Shown here: positions 6,599 to 14,284 of the stretch, one piece after another
Layout: each line of letters opens with the position of its first letter
Numbering within the stretch: position 1 is the first letter of the stretch
Source of the DNA: Pelagophyceae sp. CCMP2097
Lineage: Eukaryota > Sar > Pelagophyceae
Length of the DNA stretch: 14,288 nucleotides
Reading direction: 5' to 3'
NCBI GenBank assembly: GCA_026770575.1
Contig: MU657356.1
Span: 65,685-79,972 of the forward strand
Position numbers and translations under genes: made by a program
The notes under the pieces: generated by a model
Seen by the model: the letters and a program-made list of their open reading frames with translations, nothing else
What the model was told of the DNA's origin: nothing
Database searches by the model: none

Positions 6599-8914
6599 GT
6601 GTTCCCACATACAATAACAAAGTCTACGTTGTTGGGTGGTAAGGTTGTATCAATAATTAGAGATCAGCCTTCAACGCCAGTTCTGGGGAGTTATAAAAAC
6701 CAATCGAGTTGGTACTTTTTTGCTTATTTGGCGCAAGGCAAGAAAATATTCAACACAACTTTTAAAAAAAACTACTGCGAATCAAACAGATTTATTAGAT
6801 TTAATTCAACAAAACCAAAGGCATGCGATGTATGAACAAAAGTCCTTGAATATTTTCAACGCCAAAAACTTAACTAATAACAACGATTTAACTAATACCA
6901 TACTTCCTAAATACACATAAAAGTCTGAACTTCTTGATGCCAATTCTATTCGACTTGGAAAAGATTCAACATCAACCGGCTTAAATTTAATCCTATTTGG
7001 GCAAAACTCAGTATGTAACTTCGCAAATTCGACGGTAATCGGCTCTAATATTACTGCGGAACGTAGTGACTCGCTATATCTCTCCAATATTCGAGCAGAA
7101 CAGACTGACTCTGTATTGTATTTTAATAATGTTTCAAAGGAGGAAACATTCGGGAACAGTAACACTGGGGTCAATGGCACAAATACCCAAGGAGAGCAGG
7201 GACTTCGCGGCGAAAAGGGCGAAAACGCTGAGCCATACACAGTAGATCGCGGTTTGACCCTGATGGATAACGAATTTTCTGGCAATTCGGATATTCTCAG
7301 TGAAACCGAAATATTAACACAATTCTATAATAAAAATAATATCGACGAAAAACTGGCACTGGTACAGAATATCACGGTATCGAGGGGGTTGAATCTTATA
7401 GATAATGATGTTTCCATACAAGAAAAATATTTTGATTCGACACAAAATGCCAGTTTATATTTTAATAAAACTGAGGTGAAAGATAGATTTAATTCTCTAA
7501 CCCAGTATACGTATGGAAGAGGAATTATCAAATCTGATAATAATATAGTATCAGTCGGTTCTGATATTTTCGATAAAATCAGAATGCAAATATTAATTAT
7601 AATTGAAATGAGTTAAATTCAAAATTTGACAATCTGCCACGTTATTCCAAAGGGAGAGGAATTATTAAATAGGACACAGATTTAATAAGCATTAACAGTG
7701 ATTTTTGCAACAAATTGGAAAATCAACAAATCTATTATAATAAGACAAAAATTAATAACAAATTGATAAATAAATCTGAAACATTTTCTGTTCAAAGAGG
7801 ATTGGATTTCATAAATAATATATTGACCTTGAAAAATGGAAATATTAAGTGACGTAGAAATTGCAGAACGTTATTATGATAAACAAACAACTGATAACAA
7901 AATTTCAGAAAATAATAGCACCACTTCTCTGATTCGAAATGAATTAGAGAGGGCAGTCTCCGCAACAAATAGTGGCATACGATACGATATTGATAGCGCA
8001 ACACTTAGTGTTAATGCTTTAACGGAAGTTCGAAAAATAACTGACGGTATTTCATTTCCGGAATACATCCGGGTTTGATAGTTTCTCTATGCAATTTTCA
8101 TCATATTTTTCGTTAAGTAGTTCGTTATCAACTTTGACAGAGGTGTCCCTAAATCCAGTTGGTTTCTATAACAGGGTACAGACTCGTGATAAAATTATTG
8201 AAGAAATAGACGGCATTGTCTGAAAAAAATCTATTTTGAGTACAGTAGGAAATTATTTCCTACGGGATTCAAACGCCTTCAAAATGATTGGCGATATTAA
8301 AATAACTGTATCGAAATCATCTATGAAAGCCTATCAGAATGGTGTTGAATTCCGTAAAGATACTTCATCAATAGGAGCATTTAATATGTTATTTGATTCG
8401 GATTTTTCAATATTTCAACTGGTACACAAAATAATGTTTCTAATGTAACAATTTCCAAGAAGAAAAAGTTGGAAGAAGTTGCCGTAGGCAGATGGGTTGT
8501 AACTCGAGACTCGAATAACAGAATGGTCTTTATACAATTTGATGGTAGAATCGTAAACGATGATACAAACATAAACATCACATGGAATGACCGTGGATCG
8601 GTTGAAGGCATCCCTCGACAAAGATTTAATTTCATTAATACTCTTAAATCAGTCAACTATCAGATACATTTCACCTCGAAATTTTATACTCGACCACAGG
8701 AGAAATCAACACATTTCGACAGAAGGAAAGACGTCAACATTCTTTGAAGTTGAAATGAAAAATTTTAATTACGATGTTAATATGGATTTCAGTATAAGAA
8801 ATCATTGAAGCGATTAATATACACGTCGATATTCCAATGATTAATGAGGAGGTTGAAGAAACAGTTTATTTGGCTATCTTTGACGTATTCGGAAATATTC
8901 TAATTAAGAATTAA
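6599..8914 (+). pseudogene. Fibre-like protein B with collagen-like and 45-aa repeats, broken
   Basis: Probable viral surface or attachment fibre. Up to about 6730 one frame gives STLLGGKVVSIIRDQPSTPV; from 6720 a second frame runs to 7616 with a single TAA at 6918-6920. Order of modules: a beta-prism-like segment (SVCNFANSTVIGSNITAERS, about 7011-7070); a Gly-X-Y collagen-like stretch (7167-7232, TQGEQGLRGEKGEN); five ~45-residue repeats with core RGLxLxDN...YxNKxxIDxKL (Arg codons at 7248, 7383, 7518, 7655, 7796); then NSGIRYDIDSATLSVNALTE, FDSFSMQFSSYFSLSSSLST and LTEVSLNPVGFYNRVQTR, paralogous to fibre A. C-terminal frames include RWVVTRDSNNRMVFIQFDG and EEVEETVYLAIFDVFGNIL, ending at TAA 8912-8914. 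Frameshifts near 7585-7610, 7830-7850, 8075-8090 and 8410-8440 and several stops make it a pseudogene. The modules are typical of trimeric viral fibres; receptor binding is inference. Confidence 0.62.
7239..7930 (+). repeat. 135-bp internal repeats of fibre B (five units)
   Basis: Units are recognised by an Arg-Gly pair: VDRGLTLMDN, VSRGLNLIDN, YGRGIIKSDN, KGRGIIK, VQRGLDFINN, with Arg codons at 7248, 7383, 7518, 7655 and 7796. Spacings are 135, 135, 137 and 141 bases; the 137 marks a frameshift and the 141 a two-codon insertion. Each unit then carries an FYNKNNIDEKL, YFNKTEVKDRF or YYNKTKINNKL type motif about 25 residues later. The same YYN/IDEK motif occurs in fibre A near 3075 and 3485, so the repeat predates the duplication of the fibre gene. 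Confidence 0.8.
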
Positions 8915-8940
8915 TATTTATTAATTTTATTTTATATAGC

Positions 8941-9100
8941 CATAATTTATACGTTCATGAATTCAATTTTAATAAGTTGAATGAAAGTATGGACGAACGT
9001 TTAGATGAATTGAAATACGATATTTATCCAAAAATCGCAGTTTTAGGACTTTCGCGAAGAATTTACAATAAAGCTTTGACGACACATGTATTCATTGCCT
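8941..9100 (+). other. Short AT-rich ORF fragment after fibre B
   Basis: An open frame gives FNFNKLNESMDERLDELKYD and YPKIAVLGLSRRIYN before running into the box-B repeat at 9101. The only ATG is at 8989. The first part could form a short helix. The AT-rich composition matches the viral relic, so it may be the 5' end of a further viral gene truncated by the repeat insertion. No family recognised. Confidence 0.3.
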
Positions 9101-9376
9101 CATATGCCGGATTCGAACCGGCGACCTCGGGCGGTTCCAAACAATATGCCGGATTCGAACCGGCGACCTCGGGCTGTTAGTAGAAACACATGTGTACTCA
9201 GCTGCGGAGCAACAGGGGGCACAAGCGGTTGACGATGGCGCCTTTGAGTACACGCAACGAGCGCACTCGCTTTTACACTCGGAAGTGCAAAGCGAGGGAA
9301 CGAAACGTCACGCTGAAGGTGATGCGCAAAACCAAGTGCACTGGCCCTCGACCACAGCGCGAGAGACGACACGTTG
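9101..9376 (-). repeat. Dispersed ~276-bp repeat, copy A, with tandem tRNA T-arm/box B
   Basis: Near-identical to copy B at 9714-9990. Read on the minus strand it starts at CAACGTGTCGTCTCTCGCGC and ends in two T-arm units 42 bp apart (plus-strand 9107 and 9149). Each unit contains GAGGTCGCCGGTTCGAATCC followed by GGC: a variable-loop-like AGGTC, a perfect 5-bp stem GCCGG/CCGGC around the loop TTCGAAT, and a perfect box B (GGTTCGANTCC). A weak box-A-like TGGTCGAGGG lies about 200 bases upstream on that strand (9345-9354). No anticodon or D arm is present, so this is not a functional tRNA. The best guess is a SINE-like, pol III-related repeat. Confidence 0.75.
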
Positions 9377-9713
9377 GACGATTTTGTGGGGGAAAGTATA
9401 TTCACGTGTACGACGCGTGTATAGGACGAGCAGCCAAATTCGCATGCCAAGCGGAGTAAAAACGTGAACGAGCAGGCTCGAACCCGCGACCTCATGCAAG
9501 ACATTTGAACTGGAGGGCCCGTCGGACGGGCGGCCTGGAGCCGCTCACTAAAGATGGGCCCGATCTTGGATGACCCATGCGATGTTTGATTATAATCCTC
9601 AACACCGACGTTAATCCTGGAAAAGGGGATTTCCGGTCCCAGTTCCAGGAGCCAGATCAGAAGTGTATATAAACACATCACAATGTCATTTTATTATTTT
9701 TATTATTTTTTTC
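9377..9713. other. Unique spacer between box-B repeats, with one more T-arm-like motif
   Basis: No gene is supported; the long minus-strand ORF across this stretch is driven by the repeats. At 9470-9493 the minus strand reads GAGGTCGCGGGTTCGAGCC, again a variable-loop plus T-arm-like sequence, but its stem pairs poorly and box B is imperfect. A short GC hairpin (GCCCGT, loop CGG, ACGGGC) lies at about 9518-9532. A T-rich tract (9687-9713) borders copy B; on the minus strand this is an A-rich tail directly after the T-arm end. Confidence 0.5.
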
Positions 9714-9990
9714 CATATGTCGGATTCGAACCGGCAACCTCGGGCTGTTCCAAACAATATGCCGGATTCGAACCGGCGACCTCGGGCTGTTATTAGACAC
9801 ACATGTGTACTCGGCTGCGGAGCAACAGGGGGCACAAGCGGTTGACGGTGGCACCTTTGAGTACACGCAACGAGCGCACTCGCTCTTACACTCGGAAGTG
9901 CAAAGCGAGGGAACGAAACGTCACGCTGAAGGTGCGTGCGCAAAACCAAGTGCACTGACCCTCGACCACAGCGCGAGAGACGACACGTTG
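9714..9990 (-). repeat. Dispersed ~277-bp repeat, copy B, with tandem tRNA T-arm/box B
   Basis: Same structure as copy A: T-arm units at plus-strand 9720 and 9762 (42 bp apart), then a common body ending ACGACACGTTG at 9990. Differences from copy A are scattered substitutions and a short indel near 9932. One of the two T-arms has a mismatch (GTTGCCGG, TCCGAC). The body contains short inverted pairs (GTGTACTC with GAGTACAC; CTCGCT with AGCGAG) that could give RNA structure. On the minus strand an A-rich stretch follows the T-arm end, as expected for a retroposed SINE-like element. Confidence 0.75.
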
Positions 9991-10063
9991 TAGGGGGGTC
10001 AAGGATCTCAGGCAGTTCTTGTTGGAATGAGGCGCTGGAGGTCTCTATCGACGCGCCTTGGAT

Positions 10064-10587
10064 CCGCAGGGTCGACCCGCGCGTTTGTTTCGCGTTGCGG
10101 CGGCCCCTTGGGCGGGAGTGACGCGGCCTCGGAGGGCGCGTCATGGGCATGCGTCCGGGCCCTTGCGGGACCCGCCGCGCGCCAGTAGCCGGCGGGAACT
10201 GCGCGCAGGCGCCCAAAACCAACCCGGCCGGGTCTGAGCTACCGCGACCGCGGCCCGCGCGCGACACGACCGGTTGAGCAAGATGTTTTGTTGCACGAAG
10301 AGAAAACTGAGAGAAAAGAAATAGAGTCGATTAAATCCTTTTGGAGAAAACGCTCGTCGGCCGTGTCGCTCCGAGGTGCCGAGACGCCCGCGATGCGCTG
10401 TTGCGGTCGGTTCCGGGCGCTGCCGGGTTGGTTTTGGGCGCCTGCGCGCAGTTCCCGCCGGCTACTGGCGCGCGGCGGGTCCCGCGAGGGCCCAAACGCA
10501 TGCCCCTGACACTCCCTCCGAGGCCGCGTCGCTCCCGCCCAAGGGGCCGCCGCAACGCGAAACAAACGTGCGGGTCGACCCTGCGGG
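10064..10587. mobile_element. GC-rich fold-back element with ~165-bp inverted arms
   Basis: The left arm 10064-10228 (starting CCGCAGGGTCGACCCGC) is the inverse of the right arm 10422-10587, with scattered mismatches and small indels over ~165 bp; runs such as CCCAAAACCAACCCGGC and CCAGTAGCCGGCGGGAACTG match exactly. The ~190-bp centre (10229-10421) differs and includes an AT-richer piece (10270-10350). The ORFs on both strands in the arms are mirror shadows. No transposase is present. It could be a fold-back transposon, a MITE with long ends, or two oppositely oriented copies of a dispersed GC-rich repeat. No clear target duplication was found. Confidence 0.75.
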
Positions 10588-10911
10588 TCTGTTACGCTGC
10601 GTCCCGAGGGACCCAGGACAGCGTAGTGCAATATAAGTTACTTTGTTAGTGTTAATATGAGTGGTTAAGAGAGGAAGAAGGAGCTTCAGGTTGAAGCAAA
10701 GGAACGTTCTTTCCGGTAAAGGATTGTGGAAAGAACGTGCTTTCAACGGGCTCTTGAACGGCTTGATCAGTTGAAGGACGTGCTCAACGGGCCTGGTAAA
10801 CGGCCCGCCAGCAGAGGGACTTGTTTGGCGTCCGATACGACACGGAACGTAAAAGCCCGCCCTTCAAAAGAAGAGTGGTTTCACGCCATGTCTGTCGGAC
10901 GCCAGGCCAAT
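10588..10911. other. Gene-free stretch downstream of the leftward ORF pair
   Basis: No convincing gene. It holds a hairpin with an 11-bp perfect stem (ACGTTCTTTCC at 10704-10714, GGAAAGAACGT at 10728-10738, 13-base loop) and a loose direct repeat (CAACGGGCTCTTGAACGGC at about 10743, CAACGGGCCTGGTAAACGGC at about 10786). Since it follows the leftward retroelement-like ORFs, it is where a 3' LTR or terminator would be expected, but the matching 5' LTR lies outside the window and no LTR can be called. Confidence 0.4.
10704..10738. other. Hairpin, 11-bp perfect stem
   Basis: ACGTTCTTTCC pairs with GGAAAGAACGT across a 13-base loop. There is no T run after it on either strand, so it is not a bacterial-type terminator. 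It lies about 170 bases beyond the end of the leftward 608-codon ORF. Confidence 0.5.
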
Positions 10912-12738
10912 TCAGCCGAGGCGTGGCGCGACGCGGTGCGAGTTCTCGATCTTGCCCTCCTGGTCGAGGATCATGCCGATGCGCTGGCCCTTGGTCGTCA
11001 AGCCGCCTGCGCTGGTCCAAAGGTTGTACCACGAATTCAACGGGTCCAGCTTGAGGCCCATCTCCGCGATGCTCTCGATGAAGTCGACGCACAAATCATG
11101 GTATTCCACGTAGTGCGGCCCCTGTGCCGAGATGCGGATGGCGCGGTCCGACTGCTTCACTTGTCCACCCGCCTGTAGGAAGTTGTCCAAGGAATTCTTT
11201 TCCTTCACCAACTCCTGCAGCGTGATCGCAGTGGTCATCTCGGCGACGAGGTTGTCGTCGTTCTCGTATTCGAGCGAGAGCTGGCACACGACGAAAATCG
11301 GCAGCGGCGAGGCGAGGAAGCCGACGGGCACGTATTGCTCCATCTCGATCTTGAGCTTGCCCTGGTGCTGCACCTTCGTCTGCGTGAGCCAGGGTCTCAG
11401 GTACGTGAAGTTCTTGGAGTTGGACTCGCCTATCATGCAAACTTTATTGAAGTGCGTGGCGAATCCTTCGCTGAGCGCAGTCCACTCCTTGCCGTAGGGG
11501 CCGTGCAGAACCAACGAGTCGGCGCCTGAAGGGAGCTCGGCGCGGCGCCGGTCTGAGGTCGGCTCCAAGTGGTACGGGTAGGGCTCGTTCTCGAAGGTGC
11601 AGGTCGGGTCCCGCTGGATCTCACTTGCGTCGAACGATTCTCGGGACGCCCAAGCGCCCAGCTCCTGCATAGGAGTCGCCAATGCGATGGCGCAGACTCG
11701 GTAGTGCGCGACCTGGAACTGGTCGTCCTGCGACGCCGAAAATTCCGAGCTGATCGACGTAGAACGGTTCAAATTCACGGAATCGAAGACGTCCGCCTCG
11801 GCGTCCGTCGCCTCATGGTCGTTTGCGCCGAACGCGGCGGCGTCGTTGTGGTGCAGCACCAAGGCGGTGGTGTCGGGGCCGTCGTTGCCATTATGCATCA
11901 GCATGTGCGAGTCCTCGGTGCCCTCGTCGTCGAAGTCCGACTCCTCTTCGCCTTCGGTGTCGAACGCGGCGGCGTCGACAGCGGCGTCGGCGACGGCGCC
12001 GCGGTACAGCACCATGGTGCCGGCGGCGGAGCGAGGGTCGTAGTCAGCAGAGCAGTCCATCACGTCGAAAGCCGAAGTTGAGAGATCGCTGCCGATTCTC
12101 CGGAAAGAATGGAACTCTTTCGGAGAATTCCGAATTCGAAAGCAGTTCACTTTGAACTTTCCATACGGGATGTGTCGATCGAATTTTCTGTAAATACCAC
12201 CCACAGCGCGAACATTAAAAGGCATGGAAAGTTCTCCTTTGGTCTGAACTTTCGGATATGATGAGTGCTCTGTAGTTTCCTTAATGACCATCGCCACAAT
12301 GCGTTTCTCAACGACAAGTTGTCGTGAGACAGATCGTGGTAGCTGGCCACCCTTCATCAAGGACGTGGTATGGATGATCTTGTTCAAATGGACGATCTCT
12401 GTAACTTCCCGATGCGTTCTTGCTGGCGTCATAGTGTACGGTGTCTTACCGTCTTTCGGATCAAAAAACGCCGTTTTGTAGGCTCGATTTCTTATATTAT
12501 CCGAATAACCATTCCATATATGTAGGTGAACAGTTTGTCGGTCTTTGTCAATCGCAAGTACTTCCCCGACTTGCCAGTTCGCGCGAGTTCGCCCTGTTGT
12601 ATAAATCACTTTATCTCCGATTTCGAGGTCATCCAAACTTGAAGGAGGTGGTGCAACGAGACTTTGATCTTCGTTAGCTTTCTTCATCGGATTTTTGGGA
12701 CGGTCGGTAATAAGTTCTGTTGATTCTTTAAAGTCCAC
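10912..12738 (-). CDS. Large ORF: retroelement tail fused to unrecognised GC-rich protein
   Basis: 608 codons counted from GTG 12738; the frame is open from 12780 and the first ATG is codon 18 (MKKANED). Residues ~36-130 (LEIGDKVIYTTGRTRANWQV, GEVLAIDKDRQTVHLHIWNG, HREVTEIVHLNKIIHT) look like a small beta-barrel plus linker such as follows the integrase C-terminal domain in some retroelements. From about residue 205 (12125 leftward) codon use becomes GC-rich. It includes an acidic linker (TEGEEESDFDDEGTED, ~261-276) and then a structured-looking part: YLRPWLTQTKVQHQGKLKIE, YVPVGFLASPLPIFVVCQLS and AITLQELVKEKNSLDNFLQA. I do not recognise this C-terminal part. The ORF overlaps the upstream 518-codon ORF by 53 bases in the +1 frame, so expression may depend on frameshifting, or on codon-18 initiation. 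The composition change suggests a chimera. Confidence 0.6.
   Translation of the reverse strand: MDFKESTELITDRPKNPMKKANEDQSLVAPPPSSLDDLEIGDKVIYTTGRTRANWQVGEVLAIDKDRQTVHLHIWNGYSDNIRNRAYKTAFFDPKDGKTPYTMTPARTHREVTEIVHLNKIIHTTSLMKGGQLPRSVSRQLVVEKRIVAMVIKETTEHSSYPKVQTKGELSMPFNVRAVGGIYRKFDRHIPYGKFKVNCFRIRNSPKEFHSFRRIGSDLSTSAFDVMDCSADYDPRSAAGTMVLYRGAVADAAVDAAAFDTEGEEESDFDDEGTEDSHMLMHNGNDGPDTTALVLHHNDAAAFGANDHEATDAEADVFDSVNLNRSTSISSEFSASQDDQFQVAHYRVCAIALATPMQELGAWASRESFDASEIQRDPTCTFENEPYPYHLEPTSDRRRAELPSGADSLVLHGPYGKEWTALSEGFATHFNKVCMIGESNSKNFTYLRPWLTQTKVQHQGKLKIEMEQYVPVGFLASPLPIFVVCQLSLEYENDDNLVAEMTTAITLQELVKEKNSLDNFLQAGGQVKQSDRAIRISAQGPHYVEYHDLCVDFIESIAEMGLKLDPLNSWYNLWTSAGGLTTKGQRIGMILDQEGKIENSHRVAPRLG
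12728..12733 (-). promoter_or_regulatory. Possible +1 frameshift site CTT-TAA
   Basis: The 518-codon ORF ends with CTT TAA (minus strand, 12733-12728). Slipping one base forward turns CTT into TTT and continues AAA GAA in the downstream 608-codon frame. This is the same layout as the RF2 (prfB) site CUU UGA, where a Leu tRNA slips +1 at a slowly read stop. The overlap between the two frames is 53 bases (12728-12780). It could equally be an ordinary disabling indel. Confidence 0.35.
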
Positions 12739-14284
12739 CGTGAGGAATTCTCCTCCTGTATTTCTGCAATCTTGCAGCTGCTATACCGGATTTAAAATCC
12801 CCAGTTCGCGTGTGTCGAAGGTCGAAGACGTTCGGACTTAACGTCCCTTCATTATTCACGTGTTGGCACAGAATAGTATATGGCCCGTAATACTGATCAA
12901 TAAGTTTAGTGCTAATTCCAGGAACTGATGTTTTTTGGTGAATTAGCACGTAATCCCCTTTGCTATATTCAAGTGGCAACTTGTCCGCTGCTCGTCGTGC
13001 TATCCACTTGGCGTGTTCTTGTTTCGTTTTTACTGTTTTGCCCTGTATGCAGTCTAAAATGATGCGTGATAGAATCGGGTCTTCGCGTTGAGATTTGTAG
13101 ATATCTTGAAGAGATGGATCAATAGGCCGATCGAGCGATGCCAATGAATTTGGCAATAAATGAACTAATTTAACTGTTGCTGGTGACATGTCTGAAGTGC
13201 CTTCTTTTGCAATATAAACACTTAGTCTGTCGTTGTCAACTAAGTCCGAAATTGCGTTTCTAGATAAGGCGTATGCCGCTGGGATGGTGGCGTGGCATAC
13301 ATTGGAGTCGTGTTCCGATAATTTCAACACCCAGCGTGCATACATACCCGACGAAAGGTCTTGTCGCATTAACCAACAAAGATTGCGAGCGTCGGTTCGG
13401 AGTTCGAATGGTGAATGAAGGTATGGGCGTAATCGGTCTACAGCCCAAACGATGGCCTGTGCTTCGAGTTTATTAGGATGTGCCCAGCGACGTTCTGCAA
13501 CTGACGTTGTCCGGCTTAAGTAGGCGCAGACTTGCATTGGGCCGTTACCCCCGCCCTTTTGAAGAAAAGTTGTACCAAAACCAAGTTTTGATGCATCAAC
13601 GTCTAAATAAAACGGAGCTGTCATGTCTGGTAGTAGTAGCGCAGGCGCCGTTGTTAAGGCTGTTTTGATCTCTTCAAAAGCCTGCGTTTGCGGTGGTGTG
13701 TGGTACGTTGGAATAAAGTGTTCACACTTATCCTTGAATGGCAAAGTAGCTGTTGGCTGGACGTCTGCTACAATCTCTGCTGGTTCCATATAACACGGAA
13801 TATCTAAATAGTCGCCTTGGTCTTGCTGTAACAGCCCAGTACGACGGTATTTCAATCCTGCGTTAAGGTGGTCCAACTTGTCTTGAGTAAGTGCCAACAA
13901 ACCCTCCGTTATAGATGAGGCACGGTCTTTCTCGTTGGAGCTGCCCAATGTTGTGCGAGTCTCGTCCCGAGAGACTAAAGTGTTACAGCAAGCAAGAACC
14001 GATGCGACCGCGAGTACTGCCAAAGCTGTGATAATGTGCCGACCGGACTTCAATGAACGAGTTTCTTTTTCCTTTAAAGTTGACCCTGAATTTTGCACCA
14101 CATTAGAAGTCGGCGGGACGTTGGCGTTGACTTCAAGGACAGGTTCCAACATAATTGGATCGTGTGTCGCGTTGATGGCCAATAACGTCGTCTGATTGGT
14201 TTCCTTTGGCAAGTCCTCATATAGGATGGGCGAAAGTATGTCGCTGGTTTGGAAATTCGAATAATTGTCGACGACATTCTGCAT
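12728..14284 (-). CDS. Retroelement-derived ORF: RNase H plus integrase C-terminal domain, no RT or integrase core
   Basis: 518 codons from ATG 14284; the frame has no stop before the window edge, so it may begin further right. Residues 1-170 are unrecognised, with a probable membrane segment (IITALAVLAVASVLACC, ~84-100). Residues ~200-345 match Ty3/gypsy RNase H: AFEEIKTALTTAPALLLPD, PFYLDVDASKLGFG (Asp 230), NKLEAQAIVWAVDRLRPYL (Glu 274), FELRTDARNLCWL (Asp 298), ending AYALSR, comparable to the usual ADALSR. Residues ~390-412 resemble the start of integrase (DIYKSQREDPILSRII), but the H2C2 zinc finger and the DDE core are absent. Residues ~424-510 resemble the integrase C-terminus with a GPY/F motif (YSKGDYVLIHQKT, YYGPYTIL). 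The RT domain is also absent. The ORF has no internal stop, odd for such a deleted element; it may be a chimeric or domesticated gene, or a recent internal deletion. Confidence 0.72.
   Translation of the reverse strand: MQNVVDNYSNFQTSDILSPILYEDLPKETNQTTLLAINATHDPIMLEPVLEVNANVPPTSNVVQNSGSTLKEKETRSLKSGRHIITALAVLAVASVLACCNTLVSRDETRTTLGSSNEKDRASSITEGLLALTQDKLDHLNAGLKYRRTGLLQQDQGDYLDIPCYMEPAEIVADVQPTATLPFKDKCEHFIPTYHTPPQTQAFEEIKTALTTAPALLLPDMTAPFYLDVDASKLGFGTTFLQKGGGNGPMQVCAYLSRTTSVAERRWAHPNKLEAQAIVWAVDRLRPYLHSPFELRTDARNLCWLMRQDLSSGMYARWVLKLSEHDSNVCHATIPAAYALSRNAISDLVDNDRLSVYIAKEGTSDMSPATVKLVHLLPNSLASLDRPIDPSLQDIYKSQREDPILSRIILDCIQGKTVKTKQEHAKWIARRAADKLPLEYSKGDYVLIHQKTSVPGISTKLIDQYYGPYTILCQHVNNEGTLSPNVFDLRHTRTGDFKSGIAAARLQKYRRRIPHGGL

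Larger units (their letters stand above)
545..8914 (+). mobile_element. Degraded Polinton-like/virophage-like viral insertion
   Basis: A packaging ATPase, a double jelly-roll major capsid protein and two fibre-like genes lie in one orientation in AT-rich DNA (poly-A/T runs, A/T-ending codons), flanked and split by GC-rich DNA. ATPase next to major capsid is the conserved morphogenesis core of Polintons, Polinton-like viruses and virophages. Every gene is broken by TAA, TAG or TGA codons and frameshifts, and there is no DNA polymerase, integrase, protease or recognisable penton protein here, so it is a partial, long-dead copy. A GC-rich block (about 4900-6490) interrupts it. No terminal inverted repeats of the whole element were found; the left end may be at the minisatellite. 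Bounds are approximate. Confidence 0.75.

Noticed and set aside
549..8914. Alternative genetic code explaining in-frame stops
   Set aside because: TGA, TAA and TAG all interrupt the relics and true frameshifts occur too, which fits decay; the neighbouring intact large ORFs use the standard code.
9101..9180. Functional tRNA gene
   Set aside because: Only T-arm and variable-loop-like parts are present; no D arm, anticodon loop or acceptor stem can be folded.
9083..9194. ACACATGT on both sides of the T-arm pair as a target duplication
   Set aside because: The second ACACATGT is inside the shared repeat body (also in copy B), so it does not mark the element boundary.
9100..10267. Two 193-codon minus-strand ORFs and plus-strand ORFs with GFEPATSG-type repeats
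   Set aside because: They are translations of the box-B repeat copies; the peptide is a known artefact of tRNA T-arm sequence, and both copies repeat the same reading.
10239..10746. ORFs of 70-130 codons on both strands within the fold-back element
   Set aside because: The same peptides appear in inverse orientation from the other arm; they reflect GC-rich inverted repeats rather than genes.
11132..12155. Plus-strand ORFs of up to 170 codons opposite the 608-codon ORF
   Set aside because: Arg/Val/Gly-biased shadows of the long minus-strand frame.
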